From contig NC_018949.1 of the NCBI RefSeq assembly GCF_000304475.1, positions 434,001 through 498,000 of the forward strand: a stretch of 64,000 nt of DNA, in the 5' to 3' direction. Below the pieces are notes generated by a model, which had not been told where the DNA came from, made no database searches, and saw only the letters and a list, made by a program, of their open reading frames with translations. The position numbers were made by a program, and so were the translations under genes. Numbering within the stretch: position 1 is the first letter of the stretch; every line of letters starts with the position of its first letter. Of this stretch, positions 27,571 through 37,933 are shown in pieces. This DNA is from Kazachstania africana CBS 2517. Its lineage: Eukaryota; Ascomycota; Saccharomycetes; Saccharomycetales; Saccharomycetaceae.

Positions 27571-30500
27571 CTAGTGTAGACTTTCTAAGATTTTTTTCTT
27601 GTCTTCAGCAGATAGCATCTTTAAAACTTCTGACAAACCGTTAATTGCATTATCATGATCGTTTCTGATAGATTTGGCTAATCCTTGGGCAAATGATTCT
27701 AATTTCAATGACTTCAATTTGTCATCAATCGTCTGGAAGTTTTCTTCTATCCATTTAGAAACATGTTGATCGTTATCATTTTCAATATGGGCCGGGAGCC
27801 ATGATCTCAATCTAGCTATCTTCTCTAATCTACTAGATGTTGGTAAAACTGAATCCAATCTTCTGATCAGATATTCTTCATCAAGTTTTCTTCTTAATCT
27901 CCAGAAGAAGTATTTACGAGATTCAGCCCATTGTAATTCCTTGGAGATGACTCCTTTCTTGGCCATACGTGTAGATCTGTCATGTAAATCTGCGAATTGT
28001 ACGCTGATTTGACTGTATATTGGTAATAGATGTTTTTCACGTTCTGCTAACTTGATAGAGATTTGTTGATGTTCCTCACTAGTTAGTTGCCTATTGGATA
28101 GTTGTTCCTTCAATGCTCTGTATTTATCATCTAATCTTGACATGGTATTTAACAGTTTTTCTCTGCGGTATTTAATACCGACCATACCTTCTGGTTCAAG
28201 AACACCAGCACGTGAGTCAACATCCGCATACATTTCCATTTGATCTGGATTAATGGTTGGGTCAACAACAACCCATGAACCACCTCTTAGTTCACCAGTA
28301 GGTGGGATGTAAATTATTACAGGTTGTTTGTAATCAACCAAAGCATCGACAATAAATGAACCATATTTCAAAACTTCATTGTACATATCACGCTGACCAC
28401 CGGAGAAACCTCTCCAATTGGCCAAAATCATCAATGGAAGTTGTTCACCATGATTGAAGTCCTTAATTGCTTGCGCTGTCTTAAATGCAGAATTTGGGTA
28501 CCAAACTTGACCAGCCTCTTGGATCAATGTTTCTGTAGAGTTTGGATTTGCGGGATCCGCTGGGATCAAATTCTCAACTGTTCTCGTTTCGACAGCAATG
28601 ACACCTAGTGGTATACCTCCTAATCTTGCCCTACCAACAACAACACCCTTAGCCCATCCGGATAAGGTTTCGAAGAATGAACCTTTATCAAATAAACCAT
28701 ATTCGAAGCCCTCTTCTGTTTCACGGCCTTCTAACATCCATCTAACATCATATTGTTCATTTGCCCTTGGAATAAAATCAACCGATCTGTCCCATTTATC
28801 CTCGGTTTCTAAAATAGGAACCGGCATGTCACGTTTGGCAGGAATGTAAGATAGCCATCTGACAATTTGTTCCACGGCAGCTAAATCATCTGCAGCAGTT
28901 AGATGGGAAACACCATTATTGTACATGATTTGAGTGCCACCTAATTGTAAGTTGGAAGTATAAACTTCTCTACCCAGCACCTTGTTAATGGCCGGGGCAC
29001 CTGTCAAAATAATAGGTTGACCCTCAACTTGAATGGCTCTTTGACCCAATCTAACCAAGTAGGCACCAATACCAACAGATCTACAAGTGACTAAAGTTAT
29101 TGTAAATATATCTTGGTATGCTCTAGACGTAGCACCTGCAATCAAACCAGAACCTCTCAAACATTCTACACCTAACCCATCATCTGCACCAATAATCGTT
29201 TTTATAACGAATCTTTCTTGGCCATTTTCAACAATACGTTCAGTAATGACAGAGTTTTCTTTTCCATAGCTATTCAAGGAATTCATACCCTCCGAAGTTA
29301 AATATAGATATTCGAAACCCTTGGATGGGTTTGTTTCATCTCTCCATGCAACTTGGAATAGTGGGACCAGTTCTTCAGCAATACCAATCCTTGCACCAGA
29401 ATTGGCTGCTAAATAAATTCTTGGGATACCACGTTTTCTGGCATATTCAGTAACCTTATTGAAGAATTCATCTTCCTGTGGGCCAAATGAACCAATTTTG
29501 AAAGTTATATCATTTGCGACAATAACAAATTGACGGCCTCTCGGATATTCTGGTGTCTTCATAGTTACTTTAAAGGCGACCATACCTATTGAATTAGCAC
29601 CAGCTTCTCTTTCAACTTCAGTGAGCTCTCCATTTTCATCCTCGATTAATTCATTTGAAATAAAGAAATCGTTTCTATCACGGGCAGATGTCTTGTCATC
29701 TCCTAATTTTTCAGTGTAGTTGTCCCATGTAGTGATTGCAGCTTGATGGAATAGATCAGGGAAATCATAGACATAAGTGGTACCCATTAGGTGTGCTTTG
29801 TAACGTTTTGGTTGCAACCATTCCTTCACAGGATAAGGAGTTGCGATTGGTCTTAGATGCATCGATCCAGGCTTCCCCAAAGATTTGAAAACCCATTCTC
29901 CATTAGCATTTTTAACTTCGGTGTATAATTCTGACTTTACAACGTATCCAGAAACATTGTTGATCAATGCTCTTAATGGAACAGGTACGCCAGTTTTTGG
30001 ATCTTGAATTATTATACGGATTTCAGCAGAAGAGATACGAAGTCTTAAGAGCCTCTTACCAAATCTTTCTAAAAATCCACCAAAAGCAGCTTCAACGTCT
30101 TCAGGAGACACATCGAAAACAGCAGAAAAATTGATAAAGATATGGTTCAAGTCGGAACTTGACGTATCAATGATTTCTAAGTTATCTAAAATATCACTCA
30201 TCAACCTATTAGCTTCAGAAGTCAGGTACTCTTGGATGGATATATCATTTCTAATACGACCAGTACGAATAATACCTCTTGTGAAAAATCTCTTATCTAA
30301 TGGTGAGGTTTTACTAACAGCTTCGTAAACGTGAATGTTTCTATTCTCGGTGAAAATAGGTCTGATACTGAAGTTAGACATTCTTCCCAATTCTAATTGG
30401 AATGCACTTGCAGGTTCAATGTGACGGATAGTTTCATTTTCATCATAATTTGGGCCAGTAAATGTGTAGTATTTTGGATAAGTACCATCTTCGAACCCAA

Positions 30501-33500
30501 ACATAAAGGTAATACGACGAATAGCAGAGTTTACCAAATATTGTTTGTTAACTTTCAAAATTTCATTCAATCTTCTTAAGATGATTTCTTCAGATTCAAA
30601 TCCCTCTGTGGAAGCGACAAACACGTTACATATATTACTCAAAGTGGAAGAGTTACCGGATCTGTCTGGAGTAGGTCCGCTTGAAGTTGTGTGTTCAGGA
30701 ATGACTTCTAATGCCTGAGATAAATCACTATCGACATCGTCTAAATGGTTGACCGATAATAAAATACCAGTTCTTAAAGGAGAATGCTCACTATCGACTA
30801 CGTAGGATAAATCAGAAACGGACATGGCTCTATTTACGCCCATTTTGGTTCTAACTTGTGGAATTGAGGAAAATGCCGCAGAAGGAAGTTGGAATTTCCA
30901 TTCAATTAATGGATTAGAGGTAGATAAGGAGTCGATATTGTGTGTGAAAACATCACCAACAGTGTATGCCCTATATGCACGACGAACATAGACCTGAGCA
31001 GCAGCTGCTGCTACCAATGGGTCAGGATGTATCAAGAATTGAAGAAGGACGTCGAAAACAACGTAATTAGAATCTATTAAATCCTTCAATATTTCTTGAG
31101 CTGGTTCGGTGCGTTTTAAACTGGAATCACCGTATGATGTATTTGTAACAGATGACCTCAAAATATGTTCGATTTGTTCAGTTCTTTCTTTTACAGATGG
31201 TAAGGCACCTTGGATGAGAATTTCTCTAGCTTGTAAGGCAACCTTAGCAGATGACTTGGATTCTAGTTCCACAATGTGTTCCAGCGGAGCAGAAAATATT
31301 GAGGCTACTTTCGAGGACACTTTACATAATGGTTGGTAATGTTTGAGTATGGCTGAAATTAAATTATTTTTTGCGGAAACTTTTGCATGGGATAAAACAA
31401 TCAAAACCACCTTGTCTAAATTGTCAATATTTTCATCACGTAATTTCAAGATCACATTTTCTTGACGGACATTATGGCCACTAAAGAGTTTTTCAACATT
31501 AGAATATTCTTCTAGAAAGTTAACAAATACTGAATGTTCATGAGCTTCTAGACCATTGCTGTAACGTTTAGCAATGTCCAATAAAGGACTAATTGTAGTA
31601 GCTAATAAAGGATCGACACCGGGGCTCTTTACGGTAGTTTCTAAAATCTTTTGAATTTGTTTTGCTGGGAAGACAGCCCCACGTTTTATTGAGCGACTGA
31701 CTAAGTCTTCTAACTGCTCATTTAAATCATGGGGTAATCTAGCGTGCAACGCAGAAACATGGAATCTCCATTCTGAATATGGTAATTCAGGATCTCTCAA
31801 AACCTCAATTAACTGTTGTAAAGATGCGTTCATAATAACTTGGTTATCATAGCCCTTTAATATATTTTCTAATGTAGTGACAAGAGACTTGAATTTAAAA
31901 GCAGGCTTCGTACCTTCAACCATTGGCGCCCCATAATCCGGTAGCATACCTTCGAATGGTAGAGCATGTTTTACCTTTGAAGGATCATCTAAGGTTAAAA
32001 TTGCGATAATATCACCAGCAGCAATTGTGGAACCTGGTTGTTTAAGTAATTGAATTATACCACTTTCCTGTGCAATCAAAGGCATTTGCATTTTCATAAC
32101 CTCAATTTCGGCATAAGCTTGACCAGCATTGATATGGTCACCATTTTCAACGAGGAATTTTACTAACTTACCGGGTGATGGCGTACGTAATTCAGTTGGA
32201 TCATTTTCAACTTCAAGCAACGTGGTTTTTTGGTCAACAGATAATCTTGTAGCTTGAGATTCTTCTTTCCAGTATATAGTATGTGATTTGCCTCCAATTG
32301 CAATTAATAAGCCACCATCAGAAAGTTTATGGGCACGTACTTCACATTTGGAACCGTTAATAAATAGAGTGTAGCGATCGTCCGCAGATTTTGCTACAGT
32401 GAATTTGTATCTTTTACCTTCATGTATAAATTCTACCAGGAACATAGTTTGTAATTTGTCTCTCGACGGAACCTGGCCCCTCTTTAAGAAAGCGATATAC
32501 TCTTTCCGAGCATTTTCTGAAGCAATGAAAGCTTTTGTGGCGGCACCACAAATGACAGCAATTGCTGGATCAGGCTTTTCAGCAGTCATCTTATGTACAA
32601 TAAGATCATCTAACCATCCGGTCGTTATAGTGTTGTCTTCAAAATCTTCGGTTTCTAAAAGCTTAATTAAGTATTCAACAGTGGTTCTAAAGTCACCTCT
32701 GATAGATAATTCTTTTAGCGCAACAACCATATGTTTCCTAGATGCTTGTCTATTCTCACCAAATGCAAAAATGTGACCAAATTGTGAATCAGAAAATGAA
32801 TGGATACCACCATTATTACCAACGGAGAAGTAACCCCAGACGTTGGAAGAGGAACGGAAGTTTAATTCATGTAATTGACCTCCAGACGGTTTGAAACCTT
32901 CATTTGGATCTTCAGAAGTAATACGGCAAGCTGTGCAGTGACCTTTTGGAACAGGTCTTCTTTGTGTTTGTAAGGACTCTTCTGTTTTGAATTCAAAGTC
33001 GATTTCTGTTGCAGAATGTGGATTCATACCATAAAAAACTCTGATATCACTAATTCTATGCATTGGAACACCCATGGCAATTTGTAATTGTGCAGCAGGC
33101 AAGTTTACACCAGTAACCATTTCTGTAGTTGGATGTTCAACTTGTAATCTTGGATTTAATTCTAAGAAATAGAATTTTTTATCTTCACTTGAATATAAAT
33201 ACTCTACGGTACCTGCCGATACATAGCCAACTAATTTACCCAATCTTACAGCAGCTTTTTCCATTTCATTGAAAGTAGTTGGTTCAGCTATAGTAACTGG
33301 AGCTTCTTCTATAATTTTTTGATGACGTCTTTGAACTGAACAATCACGTCCAAATAGAGAAATGTTTGTACCATATTGATCAGCAAGTAATTGAACCTCT
33401 AAATGGCGTGCTTTACCTGCTAACTTCATTATAAAGATTGGAGATCCCGGGATTTCGTTTGCAGCTTGTTGATATAATTGAATGAAATCTTCTTCACGTT

Positions 33501-34458
33501 CAACTTGCCTGATACCTTTACCACCACCACCTTCGGAGGCCTTGACCATTACAGGGAAGCCAATTTTCTTGGCGATTGCTAAACCTTCTTCAGGAGAATG
33601 GCAACAACCTTTATCATAAATATCATCATCAACAGAAACTAAGCCAGAATCTTTATCTACATGAACCGTATCGACACCGGTACCAGACCAAGGTATACAT
33701 GGCACACGAGCATGTTGCGCCACAATTGTAGATGAAATTTTGTCACCAAGAGATCTCATTGCATTTCCAGGAGGACCAATGAAAATAATTTTTCTCTTTG
33801 AATTAGCTAACTTTTCTGGTAACAGAGGATTTTCAGAAGCATGACCCCAACCAGCCCAGACAGCGTCAACGTCAGCTCTTTCAGCAATTTCTACTATAAG
33901 ATCGACGTTAGCGTAATTGTTATTATTTGTGCCTCCGGGAACTTCGATATATTGATCAGCCATACGAATATATTCTGCATTGGCTTCGATATCTTCAGGA
34001 GTGGCCATTGCGACGAATTGTACAGTTCTATCATTACCGAAGGTTTCGTAAGACCACTTTCTAATGGATCTAATTTCTTTAACTGCAGCAATACCATTAT
34101 TAGCAACTAAAATTTTGGAGATAACGGTATGGCCACCGTGAGATTTCACAAAATGTTTTAAAGAAGATTCTTCAGTGGTTTCAACTGTATTCAAACCGAT
34201 GAAATGACTGGGTAAGATTTTATGTTTCTTTGAATAATCAGTGATTTCGTACTGTTCTTTTGAAGTATTTTCATCGAATAAATTTTCGTCACTCATTTTT
34301 GCTCTTATTCTTGTTGTGTGTAAATAGTTGAAAGTTGAACGATAGAATGGGTTTATATAGCTTAAATTTCTCCTCGAATTCAATAAAAGAAATCTATTAA
34401 TGCGTGATAGAGAGAATATTTTTGTGAATTGTTGAACTAATCTCTTTTGTGTGATCAC
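27571..34458 (-). CDS. ACC1/HFA1: Acetyl-CoA carboxylase, probably dual cytosolic and mitochondrial (non-AUG extension)
   Basis: A 2240-residue carboxylase starts at the ATG at 34296 (MSDENLFDE), matching the cytosolic Acc1 start. The same frame is open upstream to about 34470 and codes a Lys/Arg/Ser-rich stretch with no Asp or Glu (from GTG at 34458), which looks like a mitochondrial presequence. Domains: biotin carboxylase at about 60-560 from the ATG, biotin site EVMKMQM with Lys735 (same number as S. cerevisiae Acc1), a central regulatory region including MSVSDLSYV, the Snf1-target context, and a carboxyltransferase domain at about 1500-2180. It makes malonyl-CoA for fatty acid synthesis. 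The position beside YMR206W is that of HFA1, whose S. cerevisiae product is mitochondrial and begins at a non-AUG codon. Confidence 0.96.
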   Translation of the reverse strand: MITQKRLVQQFTKIFSLSRINRFLLLNSRRNLSYINPFYRSTFNYLHTTRIRAKMSDENLFDENTSKEQYEITDYSKKHKILPSHFIGLNTVETTEESSLKHFVKSHGGHTVISKILVANNGIAAVKEIRSIRKWSYETFGNDRTVQFVAMATPEDIEANAEYIRMADQYIEVPGGTNNNNYANVDLIVEIAERADVDAVWAGWGHASENPLLPEKLANSKRKIIFIGPPGNAMRSLGDKISSTIVAQHARVPCIPWSGTGVDTVHVDKDSGLVSVDDDIYDKGCCHSPEEGLAIAKKIGFPVMVKASEGGGGKGIRQVEREEDFIQLYQQAANEIPGSPIFIMKLAGKARHLEVQLLADQYGTNISLFGRDCSVQRRHQKIIEEAPVTIAEPTTFNEMEKAAVRLGKLVGYVSAGTVEYLYSSEDKKFYFLELNPRLQVEHPTTEMVTGVNLPAAQLQIAMGVPMHRISDIRVFYGMNPHSATEIDFEFKTEESLQTQRRPVPKGHCTACRITSEDPNEGFKPSGGQLHELNFRSSSNVWGYFSVGNNGGIHSFSDSQFGHIFAFGENRQASRKHMVVALKELSIRGDFRTTVEYLIKLLETEDFEDNTITTGWLDDLIVHKMTAEKPDPAIAVICGAATKAFIASENARKEYIAFLKRGQVPSRDKLQTMFLVEFIHEGKRYKFTVAKSADDRYTLFINGSKCEVRAHKLSDGGLLIAIGGKSHTIYWKEESQATRLSVDQKTTLLEVENDPTELRTPSPGKLVKFLVENGDHINAGQAYAEIEVMKMQMPLIAQESGIIQLLKQPGSTIAAGDIIAILTLDDPSKVKHALPFEGMLPDYGAPMVEGTKPAFKFKSLVTTLENILKGYDNQVIMNASLQQLIEVLRDPELPYSEWRFHVSALHARLPHDLNEQLEDLVSRSIKRGAVFPAKQIQKILETTVKSPGVDPLLATTISPLLDIAKRYSNGLEAHEHSVFVNFLEEYSNVEKLFSGHNVRQENVILKLRDENIDNLDKVVLIVLSHAKVSAKNNLISAILKHYQPLCKVSSKVASIFSAPLEHIVELESKSSAKVALQAREILIQGALPSVKERTEQIEHILRSSVTNTSYGDSSLKRTEPAQEILKDLIDSNYVVFDVLLQFLIHPDPLVAAAAAQVYVRRAYRAYTVGDVFTHNIDSLSTSNPLIEWKFQLPSAAFSSIPQVRTKMGVNRAMSVSDLSYVVDSEHSPLRTGILLSVNHLDDVDSDLSQALEVIPEHTTSSGPTPDRSGNSSTLSNICNVFVASTEGFESEEIILRRLNEILKVNKQYLVNSAIRRITFMFGFEDGTYPKYYTFTGPNYDENETIRHIEPASAFQLELGRMSNFSIRPIFTENRNIHVYEAVSKTSPLDKRFFTRGIIRTGRIRNDISIQEYLTSEANRLMSDILDNLEIIDTSSSDLNHIFINFSAVFDVSPEDVEAAFGGFLERFGKRLLRLRISSAEIRIIIQDPKTGVPVPLRALINNVSGYVVKSELYTEVKNANGEWVFKSLGKPGSMHLRPIATPYPVKEWLQPKRYKAHLMGTTYVYDFPDLFHQAAITTWDNYTEKLGDDKTSARDRNDFFISNELIEDENGELTEVEREAGANSIGMVAFKVTMKTPEYPRGRQFVIVANDITFKIGSFGPQEDEFFNKVTEYARKRGIPRIYLAANSGARIGIAEELVPLFQVAWRDETNPSKGFEYLYLTSEGMNSLNSYGKENSVITERIVENGQERFVIKTIIGADDGLGVECLRGSGLIAGATSRAYQDIFTITLVTCRSVGIGAYLVRLGQRAIQVEGQPIILTGAPAINKVLGREVYTSNLQLGGTQIMYNNGVSHLTAADDLAAVEQIVRWLSYIPAKRDMPVPILETEDKWDRSVDFIPRANEQYDVRWMLEGRETEEGFEYGLFDKGSFFETLSGWAKGVVVGRARLGGIPLGVIAVETRTVENLIPADPANPNSTETLIQEAGQVWYPNSAFKTAQAIKDFNHGEQLPLMILANWRGFSGGQRDMYNEVLKYGSFIVDALVDYKQPVIIYIPPTGELRGGSWVVVDPTINPDQMEMYADVDSRAGVLEPEGMVGIKYRREKLLNTMSRLDDKYRALKEQLSNRQLTSEEHQQISIKLAEREKHLLPIYSQISVQFADLHDRSTRMAKKGVISKELQWAESRKYFFWRLRRKLDEEYLIRRLDSVLPTSSRLEKIARLRSWLPAHIENDNDQHVSKWIEENFQTIDDKLKSLKLESFAQGLAKSIRNDHDNAINGLSEVLKMLSAEDKKKILESLH

Positions 34459-35451
34459 CTTTATTATCTCTTATAAATAGGAAAAAAATAGAAAAATATC
34501 AGCTTTTGTCACTTTGAGACTTCTGAATGGGAAACTTGGTAATAATGACAAGTTATTTCGATATGGTAAATATAAAGGTTTTCAATAATTTAGCATTCGC
34601 AATCCCAACAGAAAACTTTTACCCAGTTATTGAATGAAATTCTTGAAAGGGATCGGTAAAAAGGACAATAGTGACGATTGATGATATATTTGAGTACAGC
34701 ACACGCAGTCCTTTGTAACGCTCGAGAAACTCGAATTTATTTATATTCAACAAAGTTGAACCACCAGTTCGAGACTGTGAAATTTTCAAAATCAAACGTA
34801 AAAAATTCACATTCACAAAATCCACTTTCGTGTTCATTGAAAGCCAAAGAACAAAAAAAATCGTTGAGCAAACTGTAAATCATCAGAAAAGGCGAAGTCG
34901 TTAAATTTTTGTCACTGGGGAAACAAAGCTTTGCAGCGTTACAAACGATGGGCACACAATGGAAACGAAGGCCTGACAGAAGCAACAGCTAGTCTCACAG
35001 TGTTTCTCAGTAGTACTACTTCTTAATGCTTCTTCTCTTGATGTGCTCAGTACTTGTCTCTTCTCAATTTGGACCTGTCAATGTCGTCTTGTTGTTCCAG
35101 TATTATCCCTCTCATTCTATGTAAACTTGTTGGAACTTTAGTTTCAATTCACTATTCTCACCCAACTGAATTGTCAACGAACTTCCGAATAGATGAAATC
35201 AGTTGCTTCTATATGAACCAGAAGGTACTCTTTCAGCGGATATTTTTCTCTTCCATTCTGGCACTTTGTTCTTTATATATCTACGGGAAAAAAACTAGCC
35301 GCTCAAGTCTACAAAGCTGGCATCATAAGTCTTTCTAACGCATCTATATATATATAAAGTCAATGCTAATTTGTAAAACGGTAATCTCGATGTCTGTGAT
35401 ATCTATAGCTATTTTGTTTATGTATGTAAATATGAAACATTGTAATGGACG
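34459..35451. other. ACC upstream / RRT12 downstream spacer (993 bp)
   Basis: Both flanking genes are on the minus strand. Short frames in it show no recognisable similarity and unlikely composition. An in-frame TAA just upstream of the ACC extension (about 34471-34473) limits that extension to roughly 58 codons. No tRNA or repeat is evident. S. cerevisiae changes chromosome at this junction. Confidence 0.6.
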
Positions 35452-36888
35452 TTATATACGTTTTGTTAGCTCCATGTGTCTTTTCCGGATACTAAGGTTC
35501 TTGACCGGGAGTGAAACATCATTATTCAGATTCAAAATACGTCTTGATACACCGTGATCCTTCTTAATGGAATAATTATTTAATTCTTCCACCAAGATGT
35601 CGAGATCTACCTGTGGATAAATATACTCTTTATATTGGTCATCTTCCTTTTCAATTCCATTAAATAATACTCTATTAGGTGTATTTGGTTTAAATAGTAA
35701 AGTTCTTTTCTGGAAAACGTCATCAGTGGCCATCTTGATCAGTGTACTCTTAATATCATCGTTTGGTATTCCTTTATCTAATAATATGGCAACCTGCCCA
35801 CAAACTATTGGTGATGCCATTGATGTTCCGGAATATGAAATATTTTTAACCATGGGGAAATTGGCTAGCGATTCAACTGCAACTCCTGGTGCGTAGATAT
35901 CTACACAAGGTCCCCAGTTACTAAATTTAGCTATTGTATCAATTCTATCATCAAATGCTCCAACGGTTATTGCTTCTTCTGCTGAAGCGGGGCTTGTCCA
36001 ACACGCATTTATGTTGAAATTACCAGCAGCAACAACCATCACCACACCATCTTCCGTGGCTGCTTGGATTGCCTTGTTGATTATAGCATTTTTAAAAGAA
36101 CCAAGACTTAAATTAGCAACACATCGTTTTTCGGGATGCTCATGACAATCATTGACAGCAAATTCAATGGCACTTAGGACAGTAATCAAAGTGCCAAACC
36201 CAATTTCATCCAAACATTTTACATCAACCATAGTTACTCCCTTTGCAACACCGTACGTCTTTGAACCAACCAACCCTGCTACATGAGTACCATGTCCATT
36301 AGAATCACCTTCACCGTCGCCGGTAAAATCGAATCCAAATTCAACCCTACCTTCAAAATCAGTCAAATTTCTCGATACGCCACTATCCAGGATATATGCC
36401 CTAACATCTGCTCCCTTGTGCTCTTTACCGTAATAATAATTAAAGCTTTTCTTATAGCTACTCACATTGGTAAAATCGTAAGGTAATTTGTCACGTCTCG
36501 AGATCCTTGCCAGATGCCTTGGAGCTTCTGATTGAACAACGTGGGAAACATATTCCTGCGTTTGCTCATTATTCAATTCATCATTTTCAAAAGCTTTGAA
36601 TAAGATATTTGGCACAATATCTGCTACCAATGGATTCTGTTTCAATTTTTCCATAATTTTCTGCTTCTTGTTATGTGCAATATTCATTGTAATACCTTTA
36701 AACTTCCCGATTTTCAAAGTTCTACCCATTCTAGATCCAATATAATCTTTTAATGAAGTTGTCGTGGTATTTATGAATTTCTCCAATGCACTTTCATCGT
36801 TTGAGTTCAACGTTATCAGATATTGTTCGCAACAAACTATATTCAGTAATGCACCTACAATCACGGTACAAATAATAAGTACTTTCAT
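35452..36888 (-). CDS. RRT12: Subtilisin-family serine protease, Rrt12 type
   Basis: A 478-residue S8 protease precursor. A signal peptide spans about 1-20 (VLIICTVIVGALLNIVCC) and an inhibitor-I9 propeptide about 22-105. The proteinase-K-type catalytic domain has Asp168 (YILDSGV), His199 (NGHGTHVAG), oxyanion Asn290 (AAGN) and Ser356 (SGTSMASP), so it should be active. An Asn/Lys-rich tail follows. In S. cerevisiae the relatives are Prb1, Ysp3 and Rrt12; Rrt12 acts in dityrosine formation in the spore wall. The assignment to Rrt12 rests on position beside IMG1 (YCR045C-YCR046C); the sequence alone would also allow Ysp3. Confidence 0.85.
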   Translation of the reverse strand: MKVLIICTVIVGALLNIVCCEQYLITLNSNDESALEKFINTTTTSLKDYIGSRMGRTLKIGKFKGITMNIAHNKKQKIMEKLKQNPLVADIVPNILFKAFENDELNNEQTQEYVSHVVQSEAPRHLARISRRDKLPYDFTNVSSYKKSFNYYYGKEHKGADVRAYILDSGVSRNLTDFEGRVEFGFDFTGDGEGDSNGHGTHVAGLVGSKTYGVAKGVTMVDVKCLDEIGFGTLITVLSAIEFAVNDCHEHPEKRCVANLSLGSFKNAIINKAIQAATEDGVVMVVAAGNFNINACWTSPASAEEAITVGAFDDRIDTIAKFSNWGPCVDIYAPGVAVESLANFPMVKNISYSGTSMASPIVCGQVAILLDKGIPNDDIKSTLIKMATDDVFQKRTLLFKPNTPNRVLFNGIEKEDDQYKEYIYPQVDLDILVEELNNYSIKKDHGVSRRILNLNNDVSLPVKNLSIRKRHMELTKRI

Positions 36889-37075
36889 CAGTTCACAATG
36901 ATCTTATAACATCTCAAAAATCTCGAACCTTGAAAATTCAGCTTCTACTCTTTTATATGGTAACTTGAAACGTTTTGTGTCATTGTCGCAATGCTGTTTA
37001 AAAGTATATGAACAAGTGAAAAAAAGTGGAGACATTCAATTTACGCTGATTATTTACATGATTTCATTATTAACA

Positions 37076-37612
37076 CTATATGTGATGACGTTGTTGTTGT
37101 TTTCTTAATTTTGTCTCCAAATTGCCCACATCCAATTTGGTTCCTCTAATATAGTAGTGCTTGTTACGTTTTTTCAACCCATCAGTCTTCCTCAGGACGT
37201 CTATTCGTTCCACCAAGGGAGAGAAAATTGGTACGCGTAATTCCACGAATGTATTTGAGATTTGATTCCTCAAAAGTAAAGAGCTATCCTGAATGTTTAC
37301 CTTTTTGTCTACTGACAGTATGTATCCCACAAAATTCTCATTAGAACATTTATTCTTGTCATAAATGATTTTCACTACATCTCCCACTTTCAACATGGTG
37401 GAATTGCCCTTACTTGCTTCTTCTGGATGCAGCAATTTTCGCCTCCAGCCTTGAGGATCCAATTTGCTCACAACATCTTCTTTCGAAACCTGTGATAGCA
37501 ACGCGTTCCTATTCTTAACCGTACGTTCAAAACCTGGATATACAGGTATCATTTTCTTCCCCTTTGATACTGTTTGGAAACATCTCCTCCCTATACCTAC
37601 CACACTAAGCAT
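37076..37612 (-). CDS. IMG1: Img1, mitochondrial large-subunit ribosomal protein bL19m
   Basis: The ATG at 37612 gives 178 residues (169 in S. cerevisiae); eight codons upstream are open but start with TTG. The N-terminus is basic and hydroxylated (LSVVGIGRRCFQTVSKGKK), a typical mitochondrial presequence. The L19 core is visible in LKVGDVVKIIYDKNK, NFVGYILSV and STFVELRVPI-like FVELRVPIFSPLVERIDVL. It is needed for mitochondrial translation and respiratory growth. It lies downstream of RRT12's start with 187 bp between, same strand, and divergent from the reductase gene. Confidence 0.92.
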   Translation of the reverse strand: MLSVVGIGRRCFQTVSKGKKMIPVYPGFERTVKNRNALLSQVSKEDVVSKLDPQGWRRKLLHPEEASKGNSTMLKVGDVVKIIYDKNKCSNENFVGYILSVDKKVNIQDSSLLLRNQISNTFVELRVPIFSPLVERIDVLRKTDGLKKRNKHYYIRGTKLDVGNLETKLRKQQQRHHI

Positions 37613-37933
37613 GATCACTTTAATTGCTCTTCTCAATATTTCAATACAGACCTATCCATCAACTCTTTTCCTCGCAATATAAAGATTTTATGAGAGACGT
37701 TCGTCCGAAAGTAATATTTCGGCCGAATTTGAACACACCCCCCCTTTTGCAAAAATGAAAAGAGAAGACTAACATGAGACGCAATCATAGTTAAGGTGTG
37801 AAAATTGAATTTTCAATTTGCTTATTACAGGTACAGAAGCCCCAACTTTTCACACATCTAATCATTATATAAACGTATACGTTTTAGTTTCTGAAAGAGT
37901 AATAGACTGTCTGTTTGTAGCGAATAATACAAA
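37613..37933. promoter_or_regulatory. IMG1/reductase divergent promoter with palindromes
   Basis: Three symmetric sequences: CCGAAA-N6-TTTCGG (37705-37722), overlapping the 10-bp palindrome TTCGGCCGAA (37718-37727), and the 14-bp palindrome AAACGTATACGTTT (37871-37884). The CCG/CGG spacing recalls sites of Zn2Cys6 regulators, but no known factor is matched. A run of seven C lies near 37737. Confidence 0.65.

Noticed and set aside
35054..35338. A 94-codon frame in the spacer between the carboxylase and RRT12
   Set aside because: No recognisable similarity, and composition looks like chance translation of A/T-rich DNA.
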